Assembly: GCA_037355855.1 (NCBI GenBank)
Contig: CM074762.1
Coordinates: forward strand, 4,092,001 to 4,156,000
Length of the DNA: 64,000 nucleotides
DNA from: Pseudo-nitzschia pungens
Taxonomy: Eukaryota; Bacillariophyta; Bacillariophyceae; Bacillariales; Bacillariaceae
Direction of reading: 5' to 3'
In this document: positions 45,817-55,150 of the stretch, in pieces
Layout of the letters: the number at the start of each line of letters is the position of its first letter
Position numbering within the stretch: the stretch's first letter is position 1
Notes under the pieces: generated by a model
Told to the model about the DNA's origin: nothing
Databases searched by the model: none
The model's input: the letters and a program-made list of their open reading frames with translations, nothing else
Made by a program: the position numbers and the translations under genes

Positions 45817-46578
45817 CTACGTCGTCACCATGGCGCAGACATCCGCGGCCGCCTCCAGCTCGTTCTCGGCGCGTTCCACGTTTCCGAGCTGTGACCGGAC
45901 CGTTTCCCCCCTCGCCTCTCGCTCTTGCTCCAAGGAGTCAATGGTAGCCGAGAGCTCTTGCAGCTCGTTCTCCAGGGCGCTTTTGACGCGAAGCTTTTCG
46001 AGGTGCTCGCGGTAGGCGACGACGTCCGCTGCCGACAGCACCCCCACGGGCAGGTTCTTTTGGAGCAGGTCCTTCGCCGAGAAGGCGTCGGCGCGTTCGA
46101 TCGTTTGGCGGCGTTCCTCCCACGCGGTGACTCCGGCCACGGCTGCGTCGATGGTTGCGAGGCGGTTCATGGGGGTGGTGGTCCCGTTGCCCATGTCGCC
46201 ATCGGATTCCTTCTCTTCCTCCTCCGTTTCCACCACGCGGGCCGTCGTCCCGTACCGTCGGAGCTCGGAAAGGACCGCCTCGTGGGCGATCGTGTCCAGG
46301 ACGCCATCCAGGATTCCCTCGAGCATATCGGTTCCCCCGATGTGCGCCGTGTCGTTGTCGTCCCCGTAGGTCAGCTTGATCAGGGCCCGGGTGTCGAGGG
46401 ATTCCCGACTCTTGCAAAGGGCCTTTTCGGCAAGCGCGAGGTAGTGCTCGAAGGTGCCATCCTTATCGTTATCATCGTTATCGTTATCGCTATCGCTATC
46501 GTTATTGTGTTTGTTGTGGTTTGCTTCTGAATCTGTCGCAGGTTGCGGCATTTTCGTTGCCGGAATCGTTGTTGCCAT
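45817..46578 (-). CDS. Coiled-coil protein, possibly kinetochore Nnf1/PMF1-like
   Basis: Single-exon 253-aa acidic protein. The N-terminal ~40 residues are Asn/Asp-rich, encoded by a TTATCG repeat on the plus strand (46,461-46,508). Residues ~42-108 are predicted helical: FEHYLALAEKALCKSRESLD, then MLEGILDGVLDTIAHEAVLSELRRYG. A Glu-rich linker follows. Residues ~185-250 form a coiled coil with a YREHLEKLRVKSALENELQEL start. The size, the helical block ending in a conserved-looking hydrophobic helix and the C-terminal coiled coil resemble Nnf1/PMF1-type subunits of the MIND/Mis12 kinetochore complex, but no diagnostic motif confirms it. It could equally be another small coiled-coil complex subunit. 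I treat it as a real gene because the frame is long, GC-biased and codes ordered helices outside the repeat. Confidence 0.6.
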   Translation of the reverse strand: MATTIPATKMPQPATDSEANHNKHNNDSDSDNDNDDNDKDGTFEHYLALAEKALCKSRESLDTRALIKLTYGDDNDTAHIGGTDMLEGILDGVLDTIAHEAVLSELRRYGTTARVVETEEEEKESDGDMGNGTTTPMNRLATIDAAVAGVTAWEERRQTIERADAFSAKDLLQKNLPVGVLSAADVVAYREHLEKLRVKSALENELQELSATIDSLEQEREARGETVRSQLGNVERAENELEAAADVCAMVTT

Positions 46579-47710
46579 TGTAGTTGTCGCGTTTGCAGCT
46601 GCTGTAGTGCACCCGTATCTGTGGATGTTGCTCTTGGTACACTACTGCTGTGATTAGAAGATGGTCTGCAGATCGGATGGATGCATTCATCTATCCAAAA
46701 CAAGTTCGTTGATCGTCTTGTTTTCGTTTTTCTTCCTCTCTCCCTCTCGTCGAAGAATAAATCGATGATGGAATCAGGAAATGATTTTTTTATTTTCGGC
46801 GTTGTCGTGTAATCGTGTAATCTTTCATCTTTAATCTTACCGTACGAGTAATCTTACAGTAAGGCTTAACCTTATTCTCATTCAGTCTCAAACAAACGAA
46901 GCAAAAACTTGCGTGAAATTTGAATTTTTTTCGTGGCATGGCGGGCGCGGATGGCAAGGATGCGAGTTTTGTATGGGAGGCATGCAACGTAGCTTGTATA
47001 TGTACCGTACGTAACTGCATACTGTTCCACACGAACATGGTTGATGGCGCACTTTACTTGTTCTATGGGAATACGTACTTGAAGTGGAAAATATCATCAG
47101 TTTTTGAATGTCAGGTAAGTAAGGTTTACCGTATTGGTCTCGTTAATCGCTTATTTTCAATTTTTCAATCAACAAAAAGTTCTTTAATCATTGTTGAGCG
47201 AAAAGCTACATCATAATATGTCTAACTTACTTCATGAAGTAAGGTTTACATACGAAATAGAAGTACGACGTAAACCTTACTTCGCAACAAACAAATTCAG
47301 CAATAAAAATAGCAATAAATAAGATGATGAAGAATTGGGGAGATATTTCTCCATCGCGCTGTGATTTCAAGATTAAGAATCTAAAAGCGTATTTTTAACG
47401 GGCGACTCCAACTTTGTCGAGACGATTGATAATAACATTAACAATATGGGATAATGACGTGTGCAATTTAGACGATGACGTGTGAAACAGATATTTCGAT
47501 GATTCATAATTGTTATTTAAGGTATTGAATACTATCTCTAGGAGCTAAATATCCCCAATAGTGATTTCGTGCCTCATTAATGTCTTTTTAAAAACACGTA
47601 AGATCTGAAGTTCTTCGAGGATTGATTGTCCCCCATAAATTCTTGTCGTCAGACCAAAAACCAATTAACGTAGTTTCGCTCAGTTTCGCTCACTCTTCCA
47701 AAATACTCTT
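46579..47710. other. Intergenic region
   Basis: 1.1-kb AT-rich spacer. Words of the CTTACCGTACGAGTAATCTTAC / TAAGGTTTAC class appear at 46,835-46,875 and 47,110-47,285. No gene was recognised. Confidence 0.55.
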
Positions 47711-48615
47711 TTAGCCCACCATCGAAGCAAACGGGCAAGTGGCTTTTTTGTTCCAGTCCTTGTTGACCTCTTCGGTAGTCTTCTCTCCTCTGAGAACGTT
47801 AATAAACTCTTCGGCATTATAATAGATGTCGACGTCACACAGCTGAAGTTTGTCGTTGACAACCGCTGTTCCGAAGCCAAAAACTTCGACCAGCTCGCCC
47901 TCGCCCTGGTTGCCTTCGTACGTACCGGTGAAGGTACCCCAGTGGCGCCAGGTAAAGGCAACCTTAGGAGGTCCGCTGTATACCTCGAGGACTTCCCATG
48001 GAAATGCAGCAAATGCCTTGTGGAACTTTTCATGGGACTGTTCCCAAGTGATGTTCTCGGAATCCCAAATATCGGCTGGGCAAGCATTCAGTAGAACATT
48101 GTAGTTGCCGACCTAACGAAATAAAAAGTGTGCAACAAAAATAAGATAAGAATGACGCAATTCGTACAGATTTGGACGCTTAGAGATCATCAAATCCTGC
48201 TTACCTCGTTTGCCTCGGCATTGTTGAACACCTTTCCGCCATTTGCCGAGATTGCGAAGCGCTCCTGGTCGACCGACTGGTGCTGCTTGTAATCGGCCTT
48301 GTGGGAGCGCTCCATCTCCCAGGTCTTAACGAGATTCTCAACAACTTGCTCGAGAGAACCGGGCTTGTGAATGTGCGTCCTTTCCTTGAGATAAAGGTAA
48401 TTGGTGAGGGAGTAGTCCGGTGGTCCTCCAAAGATCCATTCGGTATCAGGGTCATCCATGAAGCTGCGGACGGGTTCCTCGAGGCCGTGTTCGGCCTTGA
48501 TCTTTTCGAGCTCCTTCTTCACTTCTTCGAGCTCCTCTCTCGTGAGAGCCTTGCCACTTCCATTGACCGTAAGTGGTCCCTGCATGTGAGTCTGAGCCAT
48601 GGACGGTGACTTCAT
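47711..48615 (-). CDS. Plant-type 'pathogen-related' protein, SnoaL/NTF2-like fold, two exons
   Basis: Exons 48615-48205 and 48112-47711 (intron GTAAGC...CGTTAG, 92 nt, phase 0) give 270 aa. It aligns in order with land-plant pathogen-related proteins. Segments are DTEWIFGGPPDYSLTNYLYL (plant W.FG.PP.Y..VN..F), KPGSLEQVVENLVKTWEMERSHK (almost identical in plants), SVDQERFAISANGGK, and, after the junction, VGNYNVLLNACP, HKAFAAFPWEVLEVYSGPPKVAFTWRHWG, GEGELVEVFGFGTAVVND and DIYYNAEEFINVLRG. The second half is a SnoaL-like alpha+beta barrel. In plants the gene is named for induction by pathogens; biochemical activity is not established. No signal or transit peptide is visible, so it is probably cytosolic. 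An internal ATG at 48,600 is an alternative start five codons downstream. Confidence 0.85.
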
Positions 48616-50589
48616 AATTAGTAGCTTGCTTCGTTTGGAACTGATGGATTCGTAAGAAATGAGTGAGGGAAGTCCTTTTCAAAAGGTTTGTCGCAGGAAA
48701 AATGACGAATTGCTTCGGAATATTTTCTATATTGTGTGTCAAGCGTAAAACTGAGTCTCATGCGAAGAAAAGATGATATTTCTCAAATTTTGTAGTAACC
48801 GATACCGTTTTCGTTTGCCTCTGTCGAAAGAATCAGAAGTGATCATAGTGCTTGTGCTTACGCACGTAATAGAGAATTCTATTTCCTTCCCGGGTTTTAT
48901 TGCGTAGGTTATTCCTCCCATCATCTGGGGATTTTCTACCCAGGCTAGGCAATGGGCTCAGCAAGCAACTGTAATAGGGTATTATGGGATGCCACCGACG
49001 AGTATGCTTGTTTCTTTGTGTAGGATCTGTACGGTACTATTACCGGATACCTGGTGGCAACAGAAACCCTAGCACACTGTACCGTACAAGGTTAAGGTTG
49101 CTATCCACGAACAAAAGGATACAGTATGAGTACTGTTGCTACTACTGTGGGGTATGGTCAACGCGTACGATACGTACTAGAACCGGATACCCTGCCCTGC
49201 AGGTAGCACGTGAGCATTTTAGCGAGCACGCTAGCATGCAAGTACACGATTGGATAATACGGTAAGGTTAAAGGTTACTCTGTATGAAAATAGCACCAAT
49301 CGACCACCAACAGTGACAAAAATTCTTCCTTAGAAAAATCATTACTGTACTAACCCCTTATGTTGTAATGATAAACAATTAATTAATAGGAATTGGAAAA
49401 ACTACTCTGAGTGATCAATTTTTGATTTAAGAAAGAATTGTTGATCATACTACCTGGTACCAATGTGGGTCTACCCGGTACCAATGTGACCCCTGCTGGT
49501 TGTGTTACAAATGCCAAAAATGGAGAACTTGTTGATGAAAGCGTTTAGTACAGTTCAAATCACTGTATTGTACTAAATTAGAACCAATTATTCAACCCAT
49601 CCCATACCTATACTTGAGCTGTTCAATTGTCATGGTAGGTTTTGGTATGTTCTAAATATGAGTGGGATTGATCATTATTTTAAATATGTTCGGCAGTTGG
49701 ACAATTTAAAATTAGTTGCACCTCAGGACAAATACCTGCTGGAATGTGCTTTGAATGTGAATAACTCCTCCTAAAGTATTGCAAAATTATGATTCCCATA
49801 AAATTATATGGACTCTCCATACACATACATAAATTTAGGGGGATCAATATTTATTACAAAGAAATTGGGTCTGTTGGATCCCATCAAACAAAAGATTTAC
49901 TCCAAAAGCGGTATCAGGAAATTATGATTTCTTCTTTTCTAGAACTCTTCTATGCATAATTTGTGAGCAACAGATACCAATTTTGTGCAAACAAAAAAAT
50001 GCACCTGTTATCCCTTACTAGTAGTTCTAGTACCTGCTCTAATATGCTTTGAATGTGAAATTAAGATTTCTTTCTTCATGGAACTTGTTTCTATGCATAA
50101 TTGCTAGCAAGTTCAACTTGTTGTTCATGCAGTCTAACAATAGCAGGCCCTCTTTTGTTTCTTCATCAAACTCCCTTCCTCTGCCTCCCAGCCTGTCTTT
50201 GTTGCTGTGACTACTAGTAGGTAGTATTGTGTTGTGTTTTTTCCAGCATCCGCACAAGTCTCCCGGTAACATCTGTTGAAATTGGATTGATTTACAAGAA
50301 TAGCTGATCAACAGACTGTATGGGTTTGTAGAGAAGAGATGTTGGTGACGCTATTGTGATCTGCTATGGCATTCAATTTTTTCTTGTTCATGGAAGTAGT
50401 GTAGAACATCATATATTGGGTAACCGCTTCTTCACATGATTCACACCATTCCTCTTTGTCCATCTCTTTTGGGTGCTTTAGACAGGTGCAATTGGGGGAG
50501 AACTTTTTGGCACAAATAATAATAATAATATACTTATTTAAGTAGGAAAATCCACCGAAGGTGGTTAAAAGCTACTCAGTCTGTAACCA
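48616..50589. other. AT-rich intergenic region with degenerate direct repeats
   Basis: 2 kb without a gene. The segment TACCYGGTACCAATGTG occurs twice (about 49,452 and 49,477). A ~60-bp element containing TGCTTTGAATGTGAA and TCTATGCATAAT is present at 49,745-49,965 and again, rearranged, at 50,030-50,105. AATAATAATAATA occurs near 50,517. Confidence 0.5.
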
Positions 50590-51170
50590 GACTTTATCGT
50601 CGCCTCAATCGAAGAGAGGTTAGGCCCCAAGTTGTAGAACGACGCGCCGCCTCAACCATGGGGAATAGGCCCCAGGTTGTAAAGACGGCTATTTTGCAAA
50701 CGAACCTTGGTAAGAAACAGGAAAAAAAACGAACCAGTCCAGAGCACAACAGACACAGCTGTTGCAAAGCGTACAGGAGACGGGGTAACAAGAACGTGAA
50801 AGGGAAAACACAAGCAAAACTGTCCCTTGAATGCCACTGTACAGCATCAGTGATGCTTGGAGTGGTCAGCTGACACAAGCAAAACCCTTGCCTAGATACA
50901 TAGTATCTGTAATGCAAGTGGTCAGCTGACGCAAGCAAAACTGGTCTCTGCATGCTGTATTGCAGCATCAGTAATGCGAGTGCCCCAAACACATTCCTTA
51001 CCACTGTATGGTACATATAGTACGGAGCCTACTACCAAATTCGTAACAGCTGTCCTTCTGTTCGAACTTCGTAGTAGGAGACACGTAGAGGCGGTGGAGC
51101 CTACTACCAAATTCAAATTCGTAACAGCTGGCCTTCTGTTCGAACTTGAACTTGCTCTCCTGTAGTAGCT
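50590..51170. repeat. Cluster of distinct small hairpins with shared linkers
   Basis: At least seven short inverted repeats follow one another. Clear ones are AGCATC/GATGCT inside CCACT/AGTGG (50,834-50,865), AGATAC/GTATCT inside CTTGC/GCAAG (50,887-50,918), ATGCTG/CAGCAT (50,952-50,968), and two related long hairpins at 51,028-51,078 and 51,101-51,168. The first hairpins are separated by nearly identical linkers TCAGCTGAC[A/G]CAAGCAAAAC (50,866 and 50,921), while the arms differ. Two copies of a TAGGCCCCA[A/G]GTTGTA motif start the cluster (~50,620 and 50,667). No protein-coding sense was found. Confidence 0.75.
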
Positions 51171-51990
51171 TGGAAACAGGGCCTTTAAGTGAAAACACTT
51201 ATGGACCATCAGGGCTGTAGGCTTGAAAACAGGTCTCTGCTGTACTGTGAACTGGAGGGGTATATGTAGGTGGTGGTGCGTTAAGTAACATGTACTTAGC
51301 AGCTTTGGGGCTTGGGTCATAAAAACAGTAGGTCCATAATCAAAAACAATTATGGACTATCAGGGCAGTAGACTTGAAAACAGATGACAGTTGAAGTGTG
51401 CATCTGAGAGGGTTATGTAGGTAGGAGAGCCTTAAGCAAGCTGTACTTAGCGGCTTTGGGGCTTGGGTCAGGAAATAGTAGGACCTTAAGTGAGAACACT
51501 TATGGTCCAGCAGGGCAGTAGACTTGAAAACAGATGACAGTTGAAGTGTGCATCTGAGAGGTATATGTAGGTAGGAGAGCCTTAAGCAAGCTGTACTTAG
51601 CGGCTTTGGGGCTTGGGTAAGGAAACAGTAGGACCATAAGCGAAAACACTTATGGTCCATCAGGGCAGTAGACTTGAAAACAGATGACAGTTGAAGAATG
51701 CATCTGAGAGGTATATGTAGGTAGGGGAGCCTTAAGCAAACTGTACTTAGTGGCTTTAGGGCTTGGGTCAGGAAACAGTAGGACCATAAGCGAAAACACT
51801 TAGGGTCCATCAGGGCAGTAGACTTGGAAACAGATGACATTTATACAGTACACCTGAGAGGGTTATGTAGGTGGTGGAGCCTTAAGCAAACTGTACTTAG
51901 CGGCTTTGGGGCTTGGGTCAAGAAACAGTAGGACCATAAGTGAAAACACTTAGGGTCCAGCAGGGCAATGGACTTGAAAACAGATGACAG
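51171..51990. repeat. 150-bp tandem satellite, about 5.5 units, two hairpins per unit
   Basis: Six copies of a hairpin H1 start at 51,181 (diverged), 51,331, 51,481, 51,631, 51,781 and 51,931, exactly 150 bp apart for the last five. H1 has the form GGACCATAAG..CTTATGGTCC around a short A-rich loop. A second hairpin H2 (AGCC.TAAG...CTTA..GGCT) lies at 51,277, 51,428, 51,578, 51,728 and 51,878. Both hairpins show paired changes between units. Because 150 is a multiple of three, the minus strand has a 166-codon repetitive frame, which I regard as a by-product. Confidence 0.92.
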
Positions 51991-52091
51991 AATTTCTTTT
52001 AAAAAAGATTCCTACAGTGGAAGGGGCTGTTCGTGAACTTCGACTTGAAAAGACTTAAGAGGACTCAGCAAGGAACTTCGAAGAATGTAGA

Positions 52092-52158
52092 ACATAAAGT
52101 GAGAATCACTTAAGCAGCTTGGAAACAGTGTAGAACATTAAGTATAAGATATACTTAA
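52092..52158. repeat. Two shorter hairpins of the same family
   Basis: GTAGAACAT precedes each. The first stem is AAGTGA/TCACTT (52,097-52,111) and the second TTAAGTATA/TATACTTAA (52,138-52,158), both with 3-nt loops. They are separated by CAGCTTGGAAACAG, which also precedes the first satellite hairpin (51,166). Confidence 0.85.
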
Positions 52159-52199
52159 GGGCCTTGGAATGGAGCTGGGAAACAGATCGAAGCAGAAAT

Positions 52200-53411
52200 A
52201 CAACGTTGTTGTCGGTTTTGCTGTACGGTAGAATCTGTACTGGAAGTGCTGTAGAAAATTATGTGTCGGTTTGCTGCTGCTGCTGCTGTTGCCGATCGAC
52301 CATGGCAATGGTGAATAGGCACCAAAGCAGCCGAAACAAAGCAGCAAGCAACTGAACTGATAGCAGAAACAAAGAGCGGAGGTCTTGGTTAATACATGTA
52401 GGTCCTGGGGTTGTGATTGGGGGTGTAAAAGGGAGCGAGATATCGCATGGTAAAGTTGTGTAGAAATCTACGTATTTTTAGTACTGGAACATCGGAACGT
52501 CGGACAAAATGCGCTTCGCGCAAATTGTGAGAACTTTTTGGCACAAAAATCTTTGCAAATGGAGGGAGCAGTGTCTTGGATGTATTCCCGCATACAGAAA
52601 AGTTTGATCTTCTCTTCACAGGACATACCGCAATGTTTGTTGAACAACGGATGTTTTGAATCGTTGCTCATGACTGTTGTGGCGCTGACTGCGTGTTGCT
52701 TCTATCTGGAGGTTCACCAAGAGTGCAAAGCAAGTTGGGGCATTTTGTTTGAAATTGCTGTTGTTGAGTGCAGTATCTGCTTGTTTAGTTGCTAGTAATA
52801 TCCTTGTCAGTTTTACTACTAGTATGACTACTAGTACTACTAGTAGCATGATTGCTGCTGGCTGGTAGTACTACTAGTACTAACTATGTCTACTACTAGT
52901 AGTAGTAATGGTGAAATAAACCATGATGGTAACTCTATCCAAGAGCAAGAACCTTTGAAAAAAAGGCAATTGTAGTATGTTGTAGTAGATCTACTACTTG
53001 TCATACATCCTCCAGTTGGCTGTCCACCACTAGTAGTAATGCACCTCTGATTCTAAAAAAAGTACGTTTGAGAATTCGCACTTATGGATGAAGGTCTCGT
53101 CACCAAACGCTACGGTTCGTACGATACCCGTTTAAGTGTACAGGTACGATAAGACCTTACCGCTACAAGTAATTGTGATTGGTGTTTCACGGAGACGCAA
53201 AGAAGAACGAAACGAACGACGACGACGAAGACAATCTGGAACTGTGTCTGAGCCGTGTTCGTGAACAGATGGTCAACGAATAAGAAATACAGTAGCTTAA
53301 CGTAAGGCTACCTACCGTAGTAAGGTTAATTACTTAGTAAGGTTAAGTTACTTCGTACGAAGTAATGAAAATCAAGGATCGATTCAGAATCGAGAATACT
53401 CCAGATCTCAT
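52200..53411. other. Intergenic with ACTAGT-type palindromic microsatellite
   Basis: Between 52,790 and 53,035 there are many ACTACTAGTAGTA words, all self-complementary, and at 53,140-53,360 the GTAAGGTTA/CTTACGTA class. No gene was seen. The Harbinger element begins right after this region. Confidence 0.55.
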
Positions 53412-53414
53412 AAT

Positions 53415-53433
53415 GAGTGATTCCCGAAAACAT
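53415..53433 (+). repeat. Left terminal inverted repeat
   Basis: GAGTGATTCCCGAAAACAT, preceded by AAT. It is identical in reverse complement to 56,704-56,722. Confidence 0.93.
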
Positions 53434-53522
53434 ATTTTCCATTTAATAATGGTCGACACACATATAAATTTAGGTTTTCGGGAGACAGTTTAGTCCCTTT
53501 TCATGCTAAATATGTCAACTCC

Positions 53523-53570
53523 GAACCAAATTTAGACAGTCGATGCCCCTCGACTGTCTAAATTTGGTTC
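53523..53570. repeat. Perfect 21-bp palindrome with 6-nt loop
   Basis: Arms 53,523-53,543 and 53,550-53,570 are exact reverse complements (GAACCAAATTTAG...; loop TGCCCC). It lies ~110 bp inside the left end of the Harbinger element and upstream of its Myb/SANT ORF. It could be a transposase-binding site, promoter element or nested mini-insertion. Confidence 0.97.
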
Positions 53571-53828
53571 ACTAAAAATAAACCCAATGGAATTTAAGAA
53601 TCCAAAAACTGATCGAAATTTTAGTCATCTACGGATGTCAGTCATCCTATGGATCAACGGAACATGTGTCAAGACTTTCACAACCTGTGATCGAAAATTC
53701 GGAACATGTGTACCTTTTTTTACATTCAAGCCGAGGTTAATTGTTTCCGTCGATCACTGATTTTATACCTCCTGCTGTTGCTTGCTGTCTGAACATCACC
53801 CTCCTCTCCTTGCTTATACAGCAACAGC

Positions 53829-54992
53829 ATGCCTAATACTACTGGAGGAAGAAAACGTGGCTCTGGTAATTACAGTGATGCCGAGCTTACTCACATGTAC
53901 GACGTGTTGGAGGAAGTCAGACCAATCGGACCAATCGAGTGGCAGCAGCTGTCTGATAAACACGCTGAAAAGTTTCCTGGAAGAGACGCTGATTCAATTC
54001 GTAGAAAGTATGCGAGTCATCACAGGCAAACAATACCCACTGGAGATCCAAAGTGCCCGTGGTATGTCAAAAGGGCAAAGAAGGTTAAGTATTTGATTGG
54101 TCTAAAGGCCAAATTCGGAGATGGAGAAGATGTTTTCGACATAGAGACCGGTGTGTTTAACAATAGTCGGTCCGAAGATGATGATGGAGTCGTGCTGGAG
54201 GAAGAAGATGAAGAGCAACAACATGGAACAACTCAACAATCCAGTCAAGGAACAACTCAACAATTTACTCAAGGAACAACTCAACAATTCACTCAAGGAA
54301 CAAATGCACCAAGAAACACACAACAACAGTTTGCCATTGGTCCTCCCCTTGCTCAACCTTCTCAACTGACCGGAGAGGAAGAGGCAGACGCCGATAATAA
54401 TGTACCTAGAACTGTATCAGTTCCAGTTCCAAGGACACCAACAAGAAGAACGCGAACAACAACATCAACAACAAGGAGAACGCCGACGCCAACAACTGAA
54501 CATTCAAGTGTATCAAATTCTTCCTCTAGACGTTCGATTCGAATGACGAGATCCCCAACCGGTGGTGTTGTAGCCGGCGGAGCTGGAGGAGGAGAAGCTA
54601 CAGCGCTACTCGGTGCCATTAAAAGCTGTATTGAAATTCAGATGCAACACCTTGCCCAACAGACTAAGATACAAGAGAGAGCAGAAGCAAGAGCAGACAG
54701 AGCAGAAGCAAGAGCAATTGAGCTTCGCGAACAGGCCATCAGAGATGCACGAGAAGCAAGAGAGGAAGCGCGTCAAGATAGATATATGTTAATGCGAGCG
54801 CTTCAGAACGGAGTAAACATTCCCACCCAACAAGCAACAACGCCGACAGCATCAGCGGCGCCAACACCACCGGTTTGCAATAAAAGGAAAAGAATAACAA
54901 CGTCAAAAAAGAACGCAAAAAGAAAACTACCGACGTACGAGAGTGAATCCCCAAACAGCAGTAGTGATAGCAGTGTCAGTATCAGTGATTAA
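53829..54992 (+). CDS. Myb/SANT-like DNA-binding protein of the Harbinger element
   Basis: 387 aa, single exon. Residues ~14-90 form a trihelical Myb/SANT-like domain: NYSDAELTHMYDVLEEVRPI, IEWQQLSDKHAEKFPGRDADSIRRKYASHH, then CPWYVKRAKKVKYLI. Next come an acidic block, three copies of QGTTQQ[F/S], a Thr/Arg-rich linker, a coiled coil rich in RAEARADRAEAR (~275-330) and a basic bipartite NLS near the C terminus (KRKRITTSKKNAKRK). In PIF/Harbinger transposons the second ORF encodes such a protein, which binds the terminal repeats and brings the transposase into the nucleus. The stop codon is ~160 nt from the stop of the convergent transposase gene. Confidence 0.85.
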   Translation: MPNTTGGRKRGSGNYSDAELTHMYDVLEEVRPIGPIEWQQLSDKHAEKFPGRDADSIRRKYASHHRQTIPTGDPKCPWYVKRAKKVKYLIGLKAKFGDGEDVFDIETGVFNNSRSEDDDGVVLEEEDEEQQHGTTQQSSQGTTQQFTQGTTQQFTQGTNAPRNTQQQFAIGPPLAQPSQLTGEEEADADNNVPRTVSVPVPRTPTRRTRTTTSTTRRTPTPTTEHSSVSNSSSRRSIRMTRSPTGGVVAGGAGGGEATALLGAIKSCIEIQMQHLAQQTKIQERAEARADRAEARAIELREQAIRDAREAREEARQDRYMLMRALQNGVNIPTQQATTPTASAAPTPPVCNKRKRITTSKKNAKRKLPTYESESPNSSSDSSVSISD

Positions 54993-55150
54993 ACGGAGTA
55001 ACTCTGTTCGTGTCGTCTATCGATTTCATTCCATTAATAATTAATTTATATAAAGAAGATGAATTAGTCTGTCAAGAGACGCCTTGCGCTTGTTGTTGTT
55101 TCTGTCGGTGTTTTTTGTCTCATTTTTTTGTCGCATTTTTATATGAATTT

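Noticed and set aside
51340..51840. 166-aa repetitive protein on the minus strand
   Set aside because: The open frame follows from a unit length divisible by three; the variation pattern favours hairpin pairing rather than amino-acid conservation.
51171..51990. CRISPR-like array
   Set aside because: Units are continuous 150-bp copies with conserved 'spacers'; no direct-repeat/variable-spacer pattern and no cas genes in this nuclear DNA.
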